A DNA stretch of 64,000 nucleotides from Mangrovibacterium lignilyticum. GTDB lineage: Bacteria; Bacteroidota; Bacteroidia; Bacteroidales; Prolixibacteraceae. The first letter of the stretch is position 1, and each line of letters begins with the position of its first letter. The notes below the pieces were generated by a model that was not told the DNA's origin, made no database searches, and saw nothing but the letters and a program-made list of their open reading frames with translations. Below are positions 46,502-55,467 of the stretch, piece after piece. Position numbers and translations under genes: made by a program. The DNA lies in the NCBI RefSeq assembly GCF_010882175.1, contig NZ_WKLH01000001.1, positions 761,464 to 825,463 on the forward strand, written 5' to 3'.

Positions 46502-48217
46502 TTATCTCTCAATCTCGCCGACAAACACGCCCGAAACATTCCACGCACTGAACATATTCCCTTCCCGTTCGCCCAAGGGAATATAAACCCGGATGCGATG
46601 CTTGCCCGGCTTCAGATTGTCCACTGGTGTGAAATACGGATACGAAACCGTTCCGGGGCACCAGCCAGAGCGGCTGTAATCGGACGACGACAGTCCATTC
46701 CAAAAATTACCCGACGCCGGGTTCGAAGCCCGATACGTTCCACAGTCGACCCGCCAGGGCGTAAAGCTGAAAAACGGTTCATCGTCGATAAACAGTTCAT
46801 TCTTTTTCTGCACAAACTCGTCGCCCCCCCCCCAGCCACCATGACCGGTTGTGATGTAACGGAAAGTCACATTTTTCACTCCTTCAGGAACGTCAAAGTC
46901 AACAGTCAGCGTATCCGTGCCAAACATCGTTCCGTATTCCTGACCAGCCATTTCCAACACGTTGGTGGTATTGAAAACCGGTTGCACCCAGTATTTTTTG
47001 GCAGGCTTTTCCGACACTTCCTGCTCGTTCAGGTAATATTTCAAATTCAGGCTCACCTTGTGACCGCCGCCATCGTAGTTGCCCACGAAAACGCCAATCC
47101 AGCACTCTCCTTTTAACACCGGCATCAGATCGGATACATCCTGCTTGTAGGTTACCGAGTCAGACCACTGAATGCCGACATCACGTTTCTTGTTAAAATG
47201 ATGCACCCCAAACGGCGTAAAGAAACGCATCAGTTCAATCAGCGGATCGTAATCCGTTGTTTCCACAACACCTTGATAAACCTTCCCTTCTTTGCTGGTA
47301 TATTGCGGCAGCGAATCTACGCCATCCGTCAAGCCATCGAGGAAACTGCGGGCCTTGTCAACCGGAATTACAAAAACAGATCCTGTCCGGTCGTAGGCAT
47401 CACCGTTCGACTGTTCTGTTACTTCAGCAAAAACAGATGTTCCATCGGGTACTTCGGGCAATTTCACGCGTTTTACCACCACTGTACCTCCGGCAAAGCG
47501 ATACAGCGAGTCGGTATATTCGCCTTTCGGATTTTCAATGTTACCGCCCCAGTTTAGTTGTTGCCTGGTAAAAACCGGAACTTCCTTGACAAAAGCGTTT
47601 GCCAGGCGACGGCTAAAATCGACGTCATCGGTTCCGACTCCCATATCTGCCGGTATGATCTCCGGAATTTTGCCTTTTTTGTAGAAATCGATGTTTGTTG
47701 CTTCCCATCCCGAGTTTCCGTTCCGAACGTATCTCATAACCACTGCTTCGGCAAACGGGAAATACAACATGGGCGTTCCCTGCAAGCCGGTCTTGCTTGT
47801 TACCCACAATTCAATTTTATTGGAAAACGATGAGCCAACATATTTTTGACATCTGTAGCCCAAAATCCGCTCAGGCTTTCCTTCCGGCAGAAAACCATCG
47901 GGCAGCAGAAAATCGTTCGTTGTAAAAAAGCGATCGCCATTCATAAAGGTTGCCTGACGAATTATGACGGAGTCGTTATATGACAGGTAATTCACCTGCA
48001 TAGGCACTTCCGGTATCAGCTTTTTCCCCGACTGGTCGATCCAACTTTTAGCGATATAATCGGTGTATTCCAGCACCATTTTATCCCCGTCCGGAACAAC
48101 TTCACCGTTTCTCCAGGTCGAATATTCAACTCGTCCACTCTTGTCAGCATCTTTGCTACTGGCAAAGCCCACGGAGCAAACTGCGATCAACAATACTAAA
48201 ATTCCTTTTCTGTACAT
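46502..48217 (-). CDS. Secreted PNGase F-like protein (peptide-N-glycosidase F-related)
   Basis: A 571-residue exported protein: MYRKGILVLLIAVCSVGFASS is a signal peptide. The C-terminal third resembles the two jelly-roll domains of PNGase F: TTGHGGWGGGDEF, FSFTPWRVDCGTYRASNPASG and RSGWCPG, with conserved Cys residues that could form a disulfide. PNGase F removes N-linked glycans from glycoproteins. The N-terminal ~280 residues are a separate domain with no recognised motif. A run of ten G residues encodes GWGGG near residue 459, a possible slippage site. It could act on host or plant glycoproteins; activity is not shown. Confidence 0.75.
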   Translation of the reverse strand: MYRKGILVLLIAVCSVGFASSKDADKSGRVEYSTWRNGEVVPDGDKMVLEYTDYIAKSWIDQSGKKLIPEVPMQVNYLSYNDSVIIRQATFMNGDRFFTTNDFLLPDGFLPEGKPERILGYRCQKYVGSSFSNKIELWVTSKTGLQGTPMLYFPFAEAVVMRYVRNGNSGWEATNIDFYKKGKIPEIIPADMGVGTDDVDFSRRLANAFVKEVPVFTRQQLNWGGNIENPKGEYTDSLYRFAGGTVVVKRVKLPEVPDGTSVFAEVTEQSNGDAYDRTGSVFVIPVDKARSFLDGLTDGVDSLPQYTSKEGKVYQGVVETTDYDPLIELMRFFTPFGVHHFNKKRDVGIQWSDSVTYKQDVSDLMPVLKGECWIGVFVGNYDGGGHKVSLNLKYYLNEQEVSEKPAKKYWVQPVFNTTNVLEMAGQEYGTMFGTDTLTVDFDVPEGVKNVTFRYITTGHGGWGGGDEFVQKKNELFIDDEPFFSFTPWRVDCGTYRASNPASGNFWNGLSSSDYSRSGWCPGTVSYPYFTPVDNLKPGKHRIRVYIPLGEREGNMFSAWNVSGVFVGEIER

Positions 48218-48323
48218 TCCGTTTAATTTGTTTGCCCTAAAAATAGGTCAAAGGCGTCAAACATTCAATGACGGAATAAAATATCAGCCGGTAGAATTTA
48301 TTTGGGTGTTGAAATCAGGGCTT

Positions 48324-49220
48324 TTACAAATTAAAAATATAGCCCAGCGATATGCGGAAATAAGACGATTCAGCGTAGGATTCGCCGTCGCCAATGGTTT
48401 GTGGCAGGTTGTAATTGTACGATACTTCGAGGTCGAAGCTTTTCCAACTCAGGCTCAGCGGCAACTGCAACTGGATGTTCAGCAAGCCAAAAACATCTTT
48501 GTAGTAGCTTGAAATTTCGGTCTGCGTGGTTTCATCAAAATAAGCTTCATTCAGTAAAAACTCGGCAGCTTCGGAACCCCAGAACAAACTCACTTCGGGC
48601 TCCAGACGCAGGTAATCGAAGCGCCCGAATTTGATCAGGTTCAGGTAGGCATAAACATCCCACGACACCTGCTGACCAAACTCCTGCCCCATCAGCAACG
48701 AGCCATCCAAACGCGTTCCCAGCGATTTGGACTTGAGGGTGATGCCCGCGTTTAAACTCGAGTTGTACAGCGGATCAAAATCGTCAATATGAAACAGGAA
48801 ATAGTCGACCGAAGCGCGATAACGCAGGAAGTTGAGTTTTTTCAATCCCTTCCCAAATCCGGCACTGATAACGGTGGTGCGGTATGCCGGGTCGAGCTGG
48901 CTGTACCAACTCCCCGAAACACCGGTGAAAAAACCAAGGGAGTGCATGTAGTAAAGCTGACCGGAAAGGTTATACTGCTTGTCTTCAATTTCGCGGCCGG
49001 CAAAATAAGTTCGGCTGTTGTAATTGGTCCCGGCATAAATAAACTGAAAATGCTTCTTCCCTTTGAAAATCGCATACAGATCGTCGTCGCCAAACAGCAC
49101 GTCGTTCAGCAACGAATCGATCCGCGTAAACCGGTCTTTCTCCAAAATATCTGTTCGCTGCGCGACAATCGGCAACGATAATACCACCAACAAGCCAAGC
49201 AATAAAGCAATCCGTTTCAT
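48324..49220 (-). CDS. Putative outer-membrane beta-barrel protein
   Basis: A 298-residue exported protein. The signal peptide (MKRIALLLGLLVVLSLPIVA) is followed by a chain with alternating hydrophobic/polar strands, many Tyr, Phe and Gly, and a C-terminal SLGYIFNL ending typical of outer-membrane barrels. I recognise no named family. It is upstream of the PNGase F-like gene on the same strand with a 106-base gap, so co-transcription is possible but uncertain. Confidence 0.65.
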   Translation of the reverse strand: MKRIALLLGLLVVLSLPIVAQRTDILEKDRFTRIDSLLNDVLFGDDDLYAIFKGKKHFQFIYAGTNYNSRTYFAGREIEDKQYNLSGQLYYMHSLGFFTGVSGSWYSQLDPAYRTTVISAGFGKGLKKLNFLRYRASVDYFLFHIDDFDPLYNSSLNAGITLKSKSLGTRLDGSLLMGQEFGQQVSWDVYAYLNLIKFGRFDYLRLEPEVSLFWGSEAAEFLLNEAYFDETTQTEISSYYKDVFGLLNIQLQLPLSLSWKSFDLEVSYNYNLPQTIGDGESYAESSYFRISLGYIFNL

Positions 49221-49370
49221 GACAATCTTTTTATGTAATGTGCTCCCGTTTGCGATCTTTTTTTGAGAACTCCGATTTCTTTCACGACAAGCCGAAAAGA
49301 CGAATCAAGCTCCCCGGGAAAAAGAACGGGTTGCGTCCCGACCTTCGCAATGATGTTTTATAGTCAGACA

Positions 49371-49402
49371 AAAAGAAAATGAAGCCACTTTGGAAGCGGC
49401 TC
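49371..49402 (-). terminator. Terminator of the Gln-rich protein gene
   Basis: On the minus strand GAGCCGCTTC and GAGTGGCTTC-type arms form an imperfect hairpin followed by ATTTTCTTTTT, starting 15 bases after the stop codon at 49417. Confidence 0.6.
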
Positions 49403-49416
49403 CATCTACGAATCAA

Positions 49417-50064
49417 CTAGTTACCCCCACGTCCATTACCGTTGCCACTACCACTAGCTCCGGCATTGTCAGATCCTTGTTGTTTAGCTTCCTGTTGTGC
49501 CTGCTCTTGTGCTTGTTGCTGAGCTTGCTGACTTGCCCGTTGGCGAACCTGTTCCTGCACGGCAGCAGCATTCTCACAGTTTTCGGTTTGTTGCAGGCGT
49601 TGGCGCGTTTGCGTCATCTGTTCGGAGCCAACACCATTACGCAATTGTTGCCGGCTTGCCTCCCTGACTTGTTCCTGTGCCTGAACCATTTCCATTTGTT
49701 CGGCATTGAGCGTAGCCATCAGCGCTTCGCGTTTTTGTTCGCGAGTCATCTCGGCGTTTTCCAAAATAGCCAGCTGTTCCTCAGACAAGGTTGCCACAAA
49801 GGCCGCTCTGAACTGTTTGGCATTTTCCTGACTTTGAGTCATTAAAGCAACCTGTTCATCAGTCAGGTGCAACCGGTCGCGGGTTTTCAGTTGATCCTGA
49901 TCCTGGGTCGGTTTCGTCTCATCACAGGATCCATCTTTCAGCTGATCTTTCGTCTGCAGTTTGATCTGATCCTGGATGGGTGTTTCGGTTTGAGCAAAAG
50001 CTGCCGGACTGGCAAAAATTAATGCTAAAACCAAGGTTGCGAGTGTGCGTGTGATTGTTTTCAT
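49417..50064 (-). CDS. Secreted Gln-rich LTxxQ (Spy/CpxP-like) protein
   Basis: A 215-residue exported protein: MKTITRTLATLVLALIFASPAAFAQ is a signal peptide. The body has repeated LTDEQ, LSEEQ, MTREQ, LNAEQ segments resembling the LTxxQ motif of Spy/CpxP periplasmic chaperones, and a Gln-rich helical C-terminal half. The last 18 residues are Gly/Ser/Asn-rich and disordered. Likely periplasmic, possibly stress-protective, but that is inference. It lies downstream of the TonB receptor gene on the same strand, with a hairpin between them. Confidence 0.65.
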   Translation of the reverse strand: MKTITRTLATLVLALIFASPAAFAQTETPIQDQIKLQTKDQLKDGSCDETKPTQDQDQLKTRDRLHLTDEQVALMTQSQENAKQFRAAFVATLSEEQLAILENAEMTREQKREALMATLNAEQMEMVQAQEQVREASRQQLRNGVGSEQMTQTRQRLQQTENCENAAAVQEQVRQRASQQAQQQAQEQAQQEAKQQGSDNAGASGSGNGNGRGGN

Positions 50065-50294
50065 AACCTATCAATTTAAGTATGTTATTGATTCTTTTTC
50101 GTATGCTAACCGCACAAATGTTTGCATACCCTACCTTCGAGTGGAAAATTTTCAAAAAAATTTAGTACTGATGTGAAAAGGTGATAATAAGACGAAAAAA
50201 TCAGGTGCAGCAAATTCTATCCGCCGATCCACCAAGCGGTTGAAAACCGCTTCATCCACATCTAATAGCTCACGTCGAATATCTTTTGCTCTAT

Positions 50295-52841
50295 CTAGAA
50301 AGCCAGCTTCACAAACATGGTTGGGGTAAAAGGAACGGCTTCGGCTGCAACATTGAGCGTAGCATCCTGGTCGTCGGGAATGCGGACGAAGTTGTCGTAC
50401 TTGATGTTTTCGTAGTTGAATACATTCAGCACCGAGACGCCGGCTTCGAGGCTGTATTTCGGCTTAATAAACCGGTAGCTTACCGCTATATCCAGCCGGT
50501 GATAGGCGCGCCCGTCCACCGACGGATCATCCAGTAGATTAGGGAAACCGGAGCCAAATACATAGTTGACCGACAAGTAAACCGGATTAAAATTGAGCAA
50601 TGCAGCCGTTTTCAGCTCGTGCCTCTGGTCGTGTAATGCCCGTAAATATTCTCCTGAATCAAAATACGAGAAGTGTTCTTTTGTTTCACTCAAGGTGTAG
50701 GCCACCCAAAACGAATGTTCTTTCCAATCTTTTTTCACAAACAAATCGAGCCCCGAGGTTTTCGCTTCGCCCTGGAATAAACCGGTTCCTTCGCTTGTCT
50801 CGACATAGCGACTCAGCCCTTTGGTATGTTTCCGGTAGCCTTCCGCGCTGATGAGGTAGCCGTTTTTGTGCCAGCCTAATCCCCAAATGGCTTGTTGCGA
50901 CCACAGCACCGGAATATCAGCATCGTTACAAATAGTCCAGAGATAACGAAAGTTCCCCAGCGGATCGACCACCGAGCTGTGCGAAATATATTGCCGGTAG
51001 GTACCCCACGAAGCGGTGAGCTTCCAGGCATCGGTGAGCGCATAAGCTGCCGAAATACGGGGCTGCAGATCTACCCTGTTTAAATCGAAAGCCCAATCGG
51101 CACGCAAACCTGCTGTTAGTTGAAATTCACGGCTAACCGAGATATGATCCTCCAGGTAAGCATTCAGGCGCGAAAGCGAATATTTTTCATGAGCCAGGTT
51201 CACCGCAAACGAATCTTCCCGGAAATGAACGACATTTTCGACCAGACCGGCACCAAACCCCAGTTTATGAGCCGGGCTAAGCACCAAATGATTTTGCAGG
51301 TCGAGCCGAAATTCGTCAATCTTATTCTGGTTATAATCATCCGTATCGGTAATCCAACTGGTGCCCGAGCCTGATCCGCCACTGCTTCCGCCCTGCCCGT
51401 TTCCGCTGCCACCACTTCCGCCCTGCTGCCCTGCCGACTCGCGCAAGTTTGTTACCTGCGTCTCGAGCGAGGAACAAGCAGCTGTTAGCTCCGACCGCAA
51501 GCCACTCGCCCAGGCCTTGCTGTAACGCGCCGACGCGCCGTACTGGTGGTTGGTCTCCTCATCTTCATAAGTCAACTGGTTGCGCTGACTCTGTGTTTCG
51601 TATTCCAGCCCGTACACATAGCGATCCTGCCCCCGGAAAAAACTCAGGCTGTAAAAATCGCCTTTACCGCTCTTCCCCGAAAACTTGACGTTCAGGTCCC
51701 GGAAGTTGTAGTCCGGAAATACATAGCGGTCGACCGAAGTTCCGCGCCCCGAACGGCCACTGGTTCCCAGTGTCAATTGGTTCTTGTCGTACAGTTCATA
51801 GTAAGTTTGCCGCATCGCCATAACCAGCGCTGTTTGTTTGCCCAGGGGAATACTGAACCAGCCATTCATGGTCATATTGTTTACCGCTAATTGGGCCTGG
51901 AAATCAGCGGTACTACCATTCACCCCCGTGATCTGGACAATACCGCCAACCCGACCGCCGTACTCGGCTGAAAAACCACCTTTCATCAGCCGGATATCTT
52001 TCGCCATAAACGGGTTTACGGCGCTGATGTTGTCGTTGAAGTTTTTCATTCCAAACAAGGTGAAACCATCAAACAACACCTGGCTTTGCCCCGCATAGCT
52101 ACCACGAATAATCAAATCGTTCGATTGCTCACCGGCTGCTAAAATACCCGGTTGCAGACGCAGTAAGTTGAAAACCGAGTTGTCGCCATAGCCGGGTAAA
52201 CTGCCGGCTACCTGGTGGTTCAACCGAATCTCACCGGCTTGTTGCCCCATCTGTTCGGAACGAACAAGGGGCGTCCCTTCAACCTGAATTTCTTTCAGCC
52301 GAATAAGCGAAGGTTTTAAGTTGAAGGATTGGTTTGGGCCCGAAGTCACCAAAGTATCGAGTAAATAATAGCCCAGGTAAGAAATGCGGAGGTAAAAAAG
52401 GCTGTCGGTCTTGGAACGAAAGGAGAATGCCCCGTTCCGATCAGTAATCATTCCCTTGTCATTGACGACCACATGGGCAAAAGGCAAATGCTCACCGCTA
52501 AACTCATCCTTCACCAAACCTGAGAAACGAAACACAACAGGCAGCTGTTGCTCTTGCTGACGGTTGTATATCAAAAAAACCTCACCGGCTTTTTCGTATG
52601 TAAGCGGAAGGTTTTTCAATAAATAGTCCAAAGCTTCGGACAGATCGGGAAAGCTGTGATCGACTGTGATCGGGAACAGCGAAAGGTGCTCATTATCGAA
52701 CGACAACTGAAACCCATACGCATCGCGCAACTCCAATAAAACCTCATTCAGCGGTTTTTCCCTGTAGTGCAGATCAAGTTGCTGGCTAAAACCAACCAAA
52801 CTTGACAGCAAAAGACTGATCAGTAGCAGGACGTTTTTCAA
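50295..52841 (-). CDS. TonB-dependent receptor with N-terminal signalling (STN) domain
   Basis: An 848-residue outer-membrane receptor of the FecA type. Signal peptide MKNVLLLISLLLSSLVGFSQQ, an STN-like domain (about 22-72: LDLHYREKPLNEVLLELRD), a carboxypeptidase-regulatory-like domain (about 105-190), plug (about 195-300: LVRSEQMGQQAGEIRLN) and barrel ending in FVKLAF. A Gly/Ser/Asn stretch (about 470-490) sits in a presumed surface loop. The start is a TTG at 52841, 7 bases after the fecR stop; no ATG fits. The STN domain and the sigma/anti-sigma pair upstream imply ligand-triggered self-signalling. Ligand unknown. Confidence 0.88.
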   Translation of the reverse strand: MKNVLLLISLLLSSLVGFSQQLDLHYREKPLNEVLLELRDAYGFQLSFDNEHLSLFPITVDHSFPDLSEALDYLLKNLPLTYEKAGEVFLIYNRQQEQQLPVVFRFSGLVKDEFSGEHLPFAHVVVNDKGMITDRNGAFSFRSKTDSLFYLRISYLGYYLLDTLVTSGPNQSFNLKPSLIRLKEIQVEGTPLVRSEQMGQQAGEIRLNHQVAGSLPGYGDNSVFNLLRLQPGILAAGEQSNDLIIRGSYAGQSQVLFDGFTLFGMKNFNDNISAVNPFMAKDIRLMKGGFSAEYGGRVGGIVQITGVNGSTADFQAQLAVNNMTMNGWFSIPLGKQTALVMAMRQTYYELYDKNQLTLGTSGRSGRGTSVDRYVFPDYNFRDLNVKFSGKSGKGDFYSLSFFRGQDRYVYGLEYETQSQRNQLTYEDEETNHQYGASARYSKAWASGLRSELTAACSSLETQVTNLRESAGQQGGSGGSGNGQGGSSGGSGSGTSWITDTDDYNQNKIDEFRLDLQNHLVLSPAHKLGFGAGLVENVVHFREDSFAVNLAHEKYSLSRLNAYLEDHISVSREFQLTAGLRADWAFDLNRVDLQPRISAAYALTDAWKLTASWGTYRQYISHSSVVDPLGNFRYLWTICNDADIPVLWSQQAIWGLGWHKNGYLISAEGYRKHTKGLSRYVETSEGTGLFQGEAKTSGLDLFVKKDWKEHSFWVAYTLSETKEHFSYFDSGEYLRALHDQRHELKTAALLNFNPVYLSVNYVFGSGFPNLLDDPSVDGRAYHRLDIAVSYRFIKPKYSLEAGVSVLNVFNYENIKYDNFVRIPDDQDATLNVAAEAVPFTPTMFVKLAF

Positions 52842-52847
52842 AACGGG

Positions 52848-53720
52848 TTAGTTGCTTTTTTCAATCCGGAACATCCCCGGCTTTTCTTCTATAAAGTTAA
52901 GATTTAAAGGCCGACAAACATAGTGTAGTACCTGGTGAAAGTCCGCCTCTTTGTTGAAATTTCCACTGTAAGAGAAATTAATATCTTCAGCCACCAGCAA
53001 CCGAATATTATATTGACGTTCAATTTCGGCGAATACTTCACGGATGGGGCGTCCGGTGAAAATAAATTCATTCTTAATCCAGGCAATTGCCTGCTTGCTT
53101 TCAACTTGCCTTTTCTGGAACGCATTGTCTACCCACTCCGCTTTTTCATTCGGGAGCAAAATAACCTGATCGGTCTGAGCCGGATTACTCACCTTCACTT
53201 TCCCGGTCAGGCAAGTCACGCGGTAGTTATTCTCCCGGGCGTAAATATTGAAACTGGTGCCCAACACTGTTGTCAATCCATTTCCGGATTCAACCTGAAA
53301 ACGACTTCCCTTCCGCACCTCAAAATAGGCCTCACCTTCGAAACTTACTTTACGCTCCACAGACCACCAATACGGATGATAGGAAAGGGAGGAACCGGCA
53401 TTGAGCTGCACTTGGGAGTAATCGGGCAGCTCGGCCAAAAAATGTTCTCCGGCGGGAATCGTATAAGACTGTGTGTAGAACCGTAGAAAACCTGTTATCC
53501 CTAAAAGAACCAGGATGACAGCTGCTGCGGCCCATTGAACCACTGAGCGACTCAGGGAGATGACGCGCACCTCCGTTTGCGGCGCTGCCAGTTTAGCCAC
53601 CAGTTTTCCCCATATTTCTTCTTTGGGTTCATCCCACTTAACGGTCAGTCCGGCGTTCAGATCTTCAATCTTCTCCCACTCCCGGTCCGGCAAATTCGTA
53701 TGTCCTGATTCTGTTTTCAT
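52848..53720 (-). CDS. FecR-family anti-sigma factor
   Basis: A membrane anti-sigma factor of about 290 residues. Residues ~1-60 are cytoplasmic and would hold the sigma factor; a single membrane helix (about 65-83: VVQWAAAAVILVLLGITGF) follows; then a periplasmic FecR domain (about 95-195: ELPDYSQVQLNAGSSLSY, FEVRKGSRFQVE) and a C-terminal DUF4974-like domain (about 215-285: IREVFAEIERQYNIRLL). Start chosen at the ATG 53720, 2 bases after the sigma stop codon, so the pair is translationally coupled. It transfers the receptor signal to the sigma factor. Confidence 0.9.
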   Translation of the reverse strand: MKTESGHTNLPDREWEKIEDLNAGLTVKWDEPKEEIWGKLVAKLAAPQTEVRVISLSRSVVQWAAAAVILVLLGITGFLRFYTQSYTIPAGEHFLAELPDYSQVQLNAGSSLSYHPYWWSVERKVSFEGEAYFEVRKGSRFQVESGNGLTTVLGTSFNIYARENNYRVTCLTGKVKVSNPAQTDQVILLPNEKAEWVDNAFQKRQVESKQAIAWIKNEFIFTGRPIREVFAEIERQYNIRLLVAEDINFSYSGNFNKEADFHQVLHYVCRPLNLNFIEEKPGMFRIEKSN

Positions 53721-53722
53721 GG

Positions 53723-54205
53723 TCAACTTAATTTCGATTTTAGCTGGCTTAAAGCAGCACTCATCCTTTTTTCTACCGCTTTCACGCTTAGATTTAACCG
53801 CTCGGCGATCTCATGGTATTTTAAACCATCCAGACGGCTCATCAAAAACACAATTCGTTGTTTTTCAGACAAGCTTCCAAGCGCAACTTCGTAACGTTCT
53901 TTCAGCTCATTAAATTCCAACTTTTGCTCAGGCGATTCATCTTCAACATCAAACTTCAACTGTTTAAAATACTCCCATTCAATTTTTTGGCGCCGGTACC
54001 TGCTGACAAACAAATCGGAAGACATTTTATACAGTAAGCCCACATTATCTTTCGGCTGGTAGGGAATTTGTTTTTCCCAAAGCTTCAGAAAAGCTTCCTG
54101 CGCGAGGTCAGTTGCCAACTCTCGGTCACCCGATCTGTAGTAGAGGTATCGGCGAATGTCGTCGAAACTCCGATCAAACAATTGTTTAAATTCCTGAGCT
54201 GTCAA
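53723..54205 (-). CDS. ECF RNA polymerase sigma factor (FecI-like)
   Basis: A 160-residue sigma-70 family regulator with region 2 (YLYYRSGDRELATDLAQEAFLKLWEK) at about 20-50 and region 4 (LSEKQRIVFLMSRLDGLKYHEIAERLNLSVKAVEK in pieces) at about 110-150, whose helix-turn-helix binds the -35 box. It starts with TTG at 54205; no closer ATG exists. It heads a three-gene unit with the anti-sigma factor and TonB receptor, a common Bacteroidota arrangement for nutrient sensing. Confidence 0.93.
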   Translation of the reverse strand: MTAQEFKQLFDRSFDDIRRYLYYRSGDRELATDLAQEAFLKLWEKQIPYQPKDNVGLLYKMSSDLFVSRYRRQKIEWEYFKQLKFDVEDESPEQKLEFNELKERYEVALGSLSEKQRIVFLMSRLDGLKYHEIAERLNLSVKAVEKRMSAALSQLKSKLS

Positions 54206-54341
54206 TTTTTCAAAACGTTTTGTGCAACAATCACTTCCTCAAAATTCCTTCAATCATTTTCCGATTGAGAATTTAAGGAATTTCCGGGTCTTTTCATGTG
54301 TCTACCGCTTCAAAACGAACTTACCCCACCTAACTGCTAAA

Positions 54342-54349
54342 TATTTTTG
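54342..54349 (+). promoter_or_regulatory. Candidate -7 box of the DUF1460 gene
   Basis: TATTTTTG matches TAnnTTTG exactly, 36 bases before the ATG at 54386. The -33 region shows no TTTG. Confidence 0.35.
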
Positions 54350-54385
54350 TAATTTTCATGTCCAAACAAAACAGAAAACGGCAAC

Positions 54386-55252
54386 ATGAAAATATTCCCA
54401 TTGATCATACTGGTGTTTGCTTTCACACAGGCATGCAACAGTCAAAACACTACCAAAAAGGAACTTCCCATTGATTTAGTTGCCTGCAAAGCCGACAGTA
54501 TTCTACTACAAGAAAAAATGGTTGAATTTGCCACCGACAATCATTTGCCAACCGGCGAGCTGGTTTTCAAAATCGGGAAAAGTTTCCTGGGTTCACCCTA
54601 TGTTTCGCATACGTTAGAAACAGGGAAAGACGAAAAACTGGTTGTGAATTTGCGGGAACTGGATTGTACAACCTTTGATGAAACCTGCCTGGCATTGGCA
54701 CTGACCATTAAAGCCGGAAAAACCGATTTTGGATCGTATGCCGGGCAACTGGAGCAAGTTCGCTACCGAAACGGCATTCGTAACGGCTACCTTTCTCGTC
54801 TGCATTACTTTAGCGATTGGCTGTACAACAATAGCGAAAAAGGATTGGTATCGCCACTCGACAAAAGCTTTCAGAGTTCTTTTAATAAGAACATCAATTT
54901 CATGTCGACACACCCTGCCAGCTATCCGGTTCTGAAGAGCAATCCGGAACTGGTAGCTCAAATTGCAAAACAAGAAAAAACGATCAGCAGCCGTGAGTTC
55001 TATTTTCTACCCAAAGAAAACTTAAAGGTAAACGAAAAGCAGTTGCAGGATGGCGATTTTGTTGGGATAACAACCAGTATTGCCGGCTTGGATATTGCCC
55101 ATGTTGGTTTGGTTATTTGGGTTGATGGACGGGTTCATCTGCTACATGCATCTTCGGCGCTAGAAAAAGTCGTCATCTCAGACCAACCGTTGGCCGACTA
55201 CCTGGCTGCAAAAAAGTCGTTCACCGGAATTATGATTGCGCGACCTCAATAA
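54386..55252 (+). CDS. DUF1460 lipoprotein, NlpC/P60-fold amidase-like
   Basis: A 288-residue lipoprotein. The signal peptide ends in a lipobox (FTQAC) with Cys17. The domain has a Cys-containing catalytic block (NLRELDCTTFDETC), a His-containing block (GLDIAHVGLVIW) and LLHASS, matching the DUF1460 fold, related to cell-wall peptidases and N-acetylmuramoyl-L-alanine amidase-like proteins. Probably acts on muropeptides in the periplasm or at the outer-membrane inner face; substrate unknown. It is divergent from the sigma-factor gene. Confidence 0.85.
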   Translation: MKIFPLIILVFAFTQACNSQNTTKKELPIDLVACKADSILLQEKMVEFATDNHLPTGELVFKIGKSFLGSPYVSHTLETGKDEKLVVNLRELDCTTFDETCLALALTIKAGKTDFGSYAGQLEQVRYRNGIRNGYLSRLHYFSDWLYNNSEKGLVSPLDKSFQSSFNKNINFMSTHPASYPVLKSNPELVAQIAKQEKTISSREFYFLPKENLKVNEKQLQDGDFVGITTSIAGLDIAHVGLVIWVDGRVHLLHASSALEKVVISDQPLADYLAAKKSFTGIMIARPQ

Positions 55253-55307
55253 GTCAACGCACTTTGCCCGCTGAGATTTTTAAATCCCGGGGTTCCTTAA
55301 AAAATTT

Positions 55308-55315
55308 TACATTTG
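55308..55315 (+). promoter_or_regulatory. Candidate -7 box of the acyltransferase operon
   Basis: TACATTTG matches TAnnTTTG exactly but lies about 150 bases before the ATG at 55468, implying a long leader, and lacks a clear -33 box. Confidence 0.25.
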
Positions 55316-55467
55316 CAGGTTGAAAACAGTTTAGCAACGAGCATGCATGAATAACGAGACCGCATTTTACTGGCTAAATTCATCATGCAAATTCCCCTTT
55401 GCTCTGCATGAATTCAATGAAATGACCGAATGCAACAGACAGATACGGGGAAGGAAAATATAAACAG

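Noticed and set aside
46820-46840. G10 tract as a frameshift or pseudogene
   Set aside because: The reading frame is intact on both sides and conserved C-terminal motifs remain in frame, so the gene is intact as sequenced.
50234-50252. Hairpin AAGCGGTT-GAA-AACCGCTT as terminator of the receptor gene
   Set aside because: The stem is perfect but no U tract follows on the minus strand and the loop is only three bases, so terminator function is doubtful.
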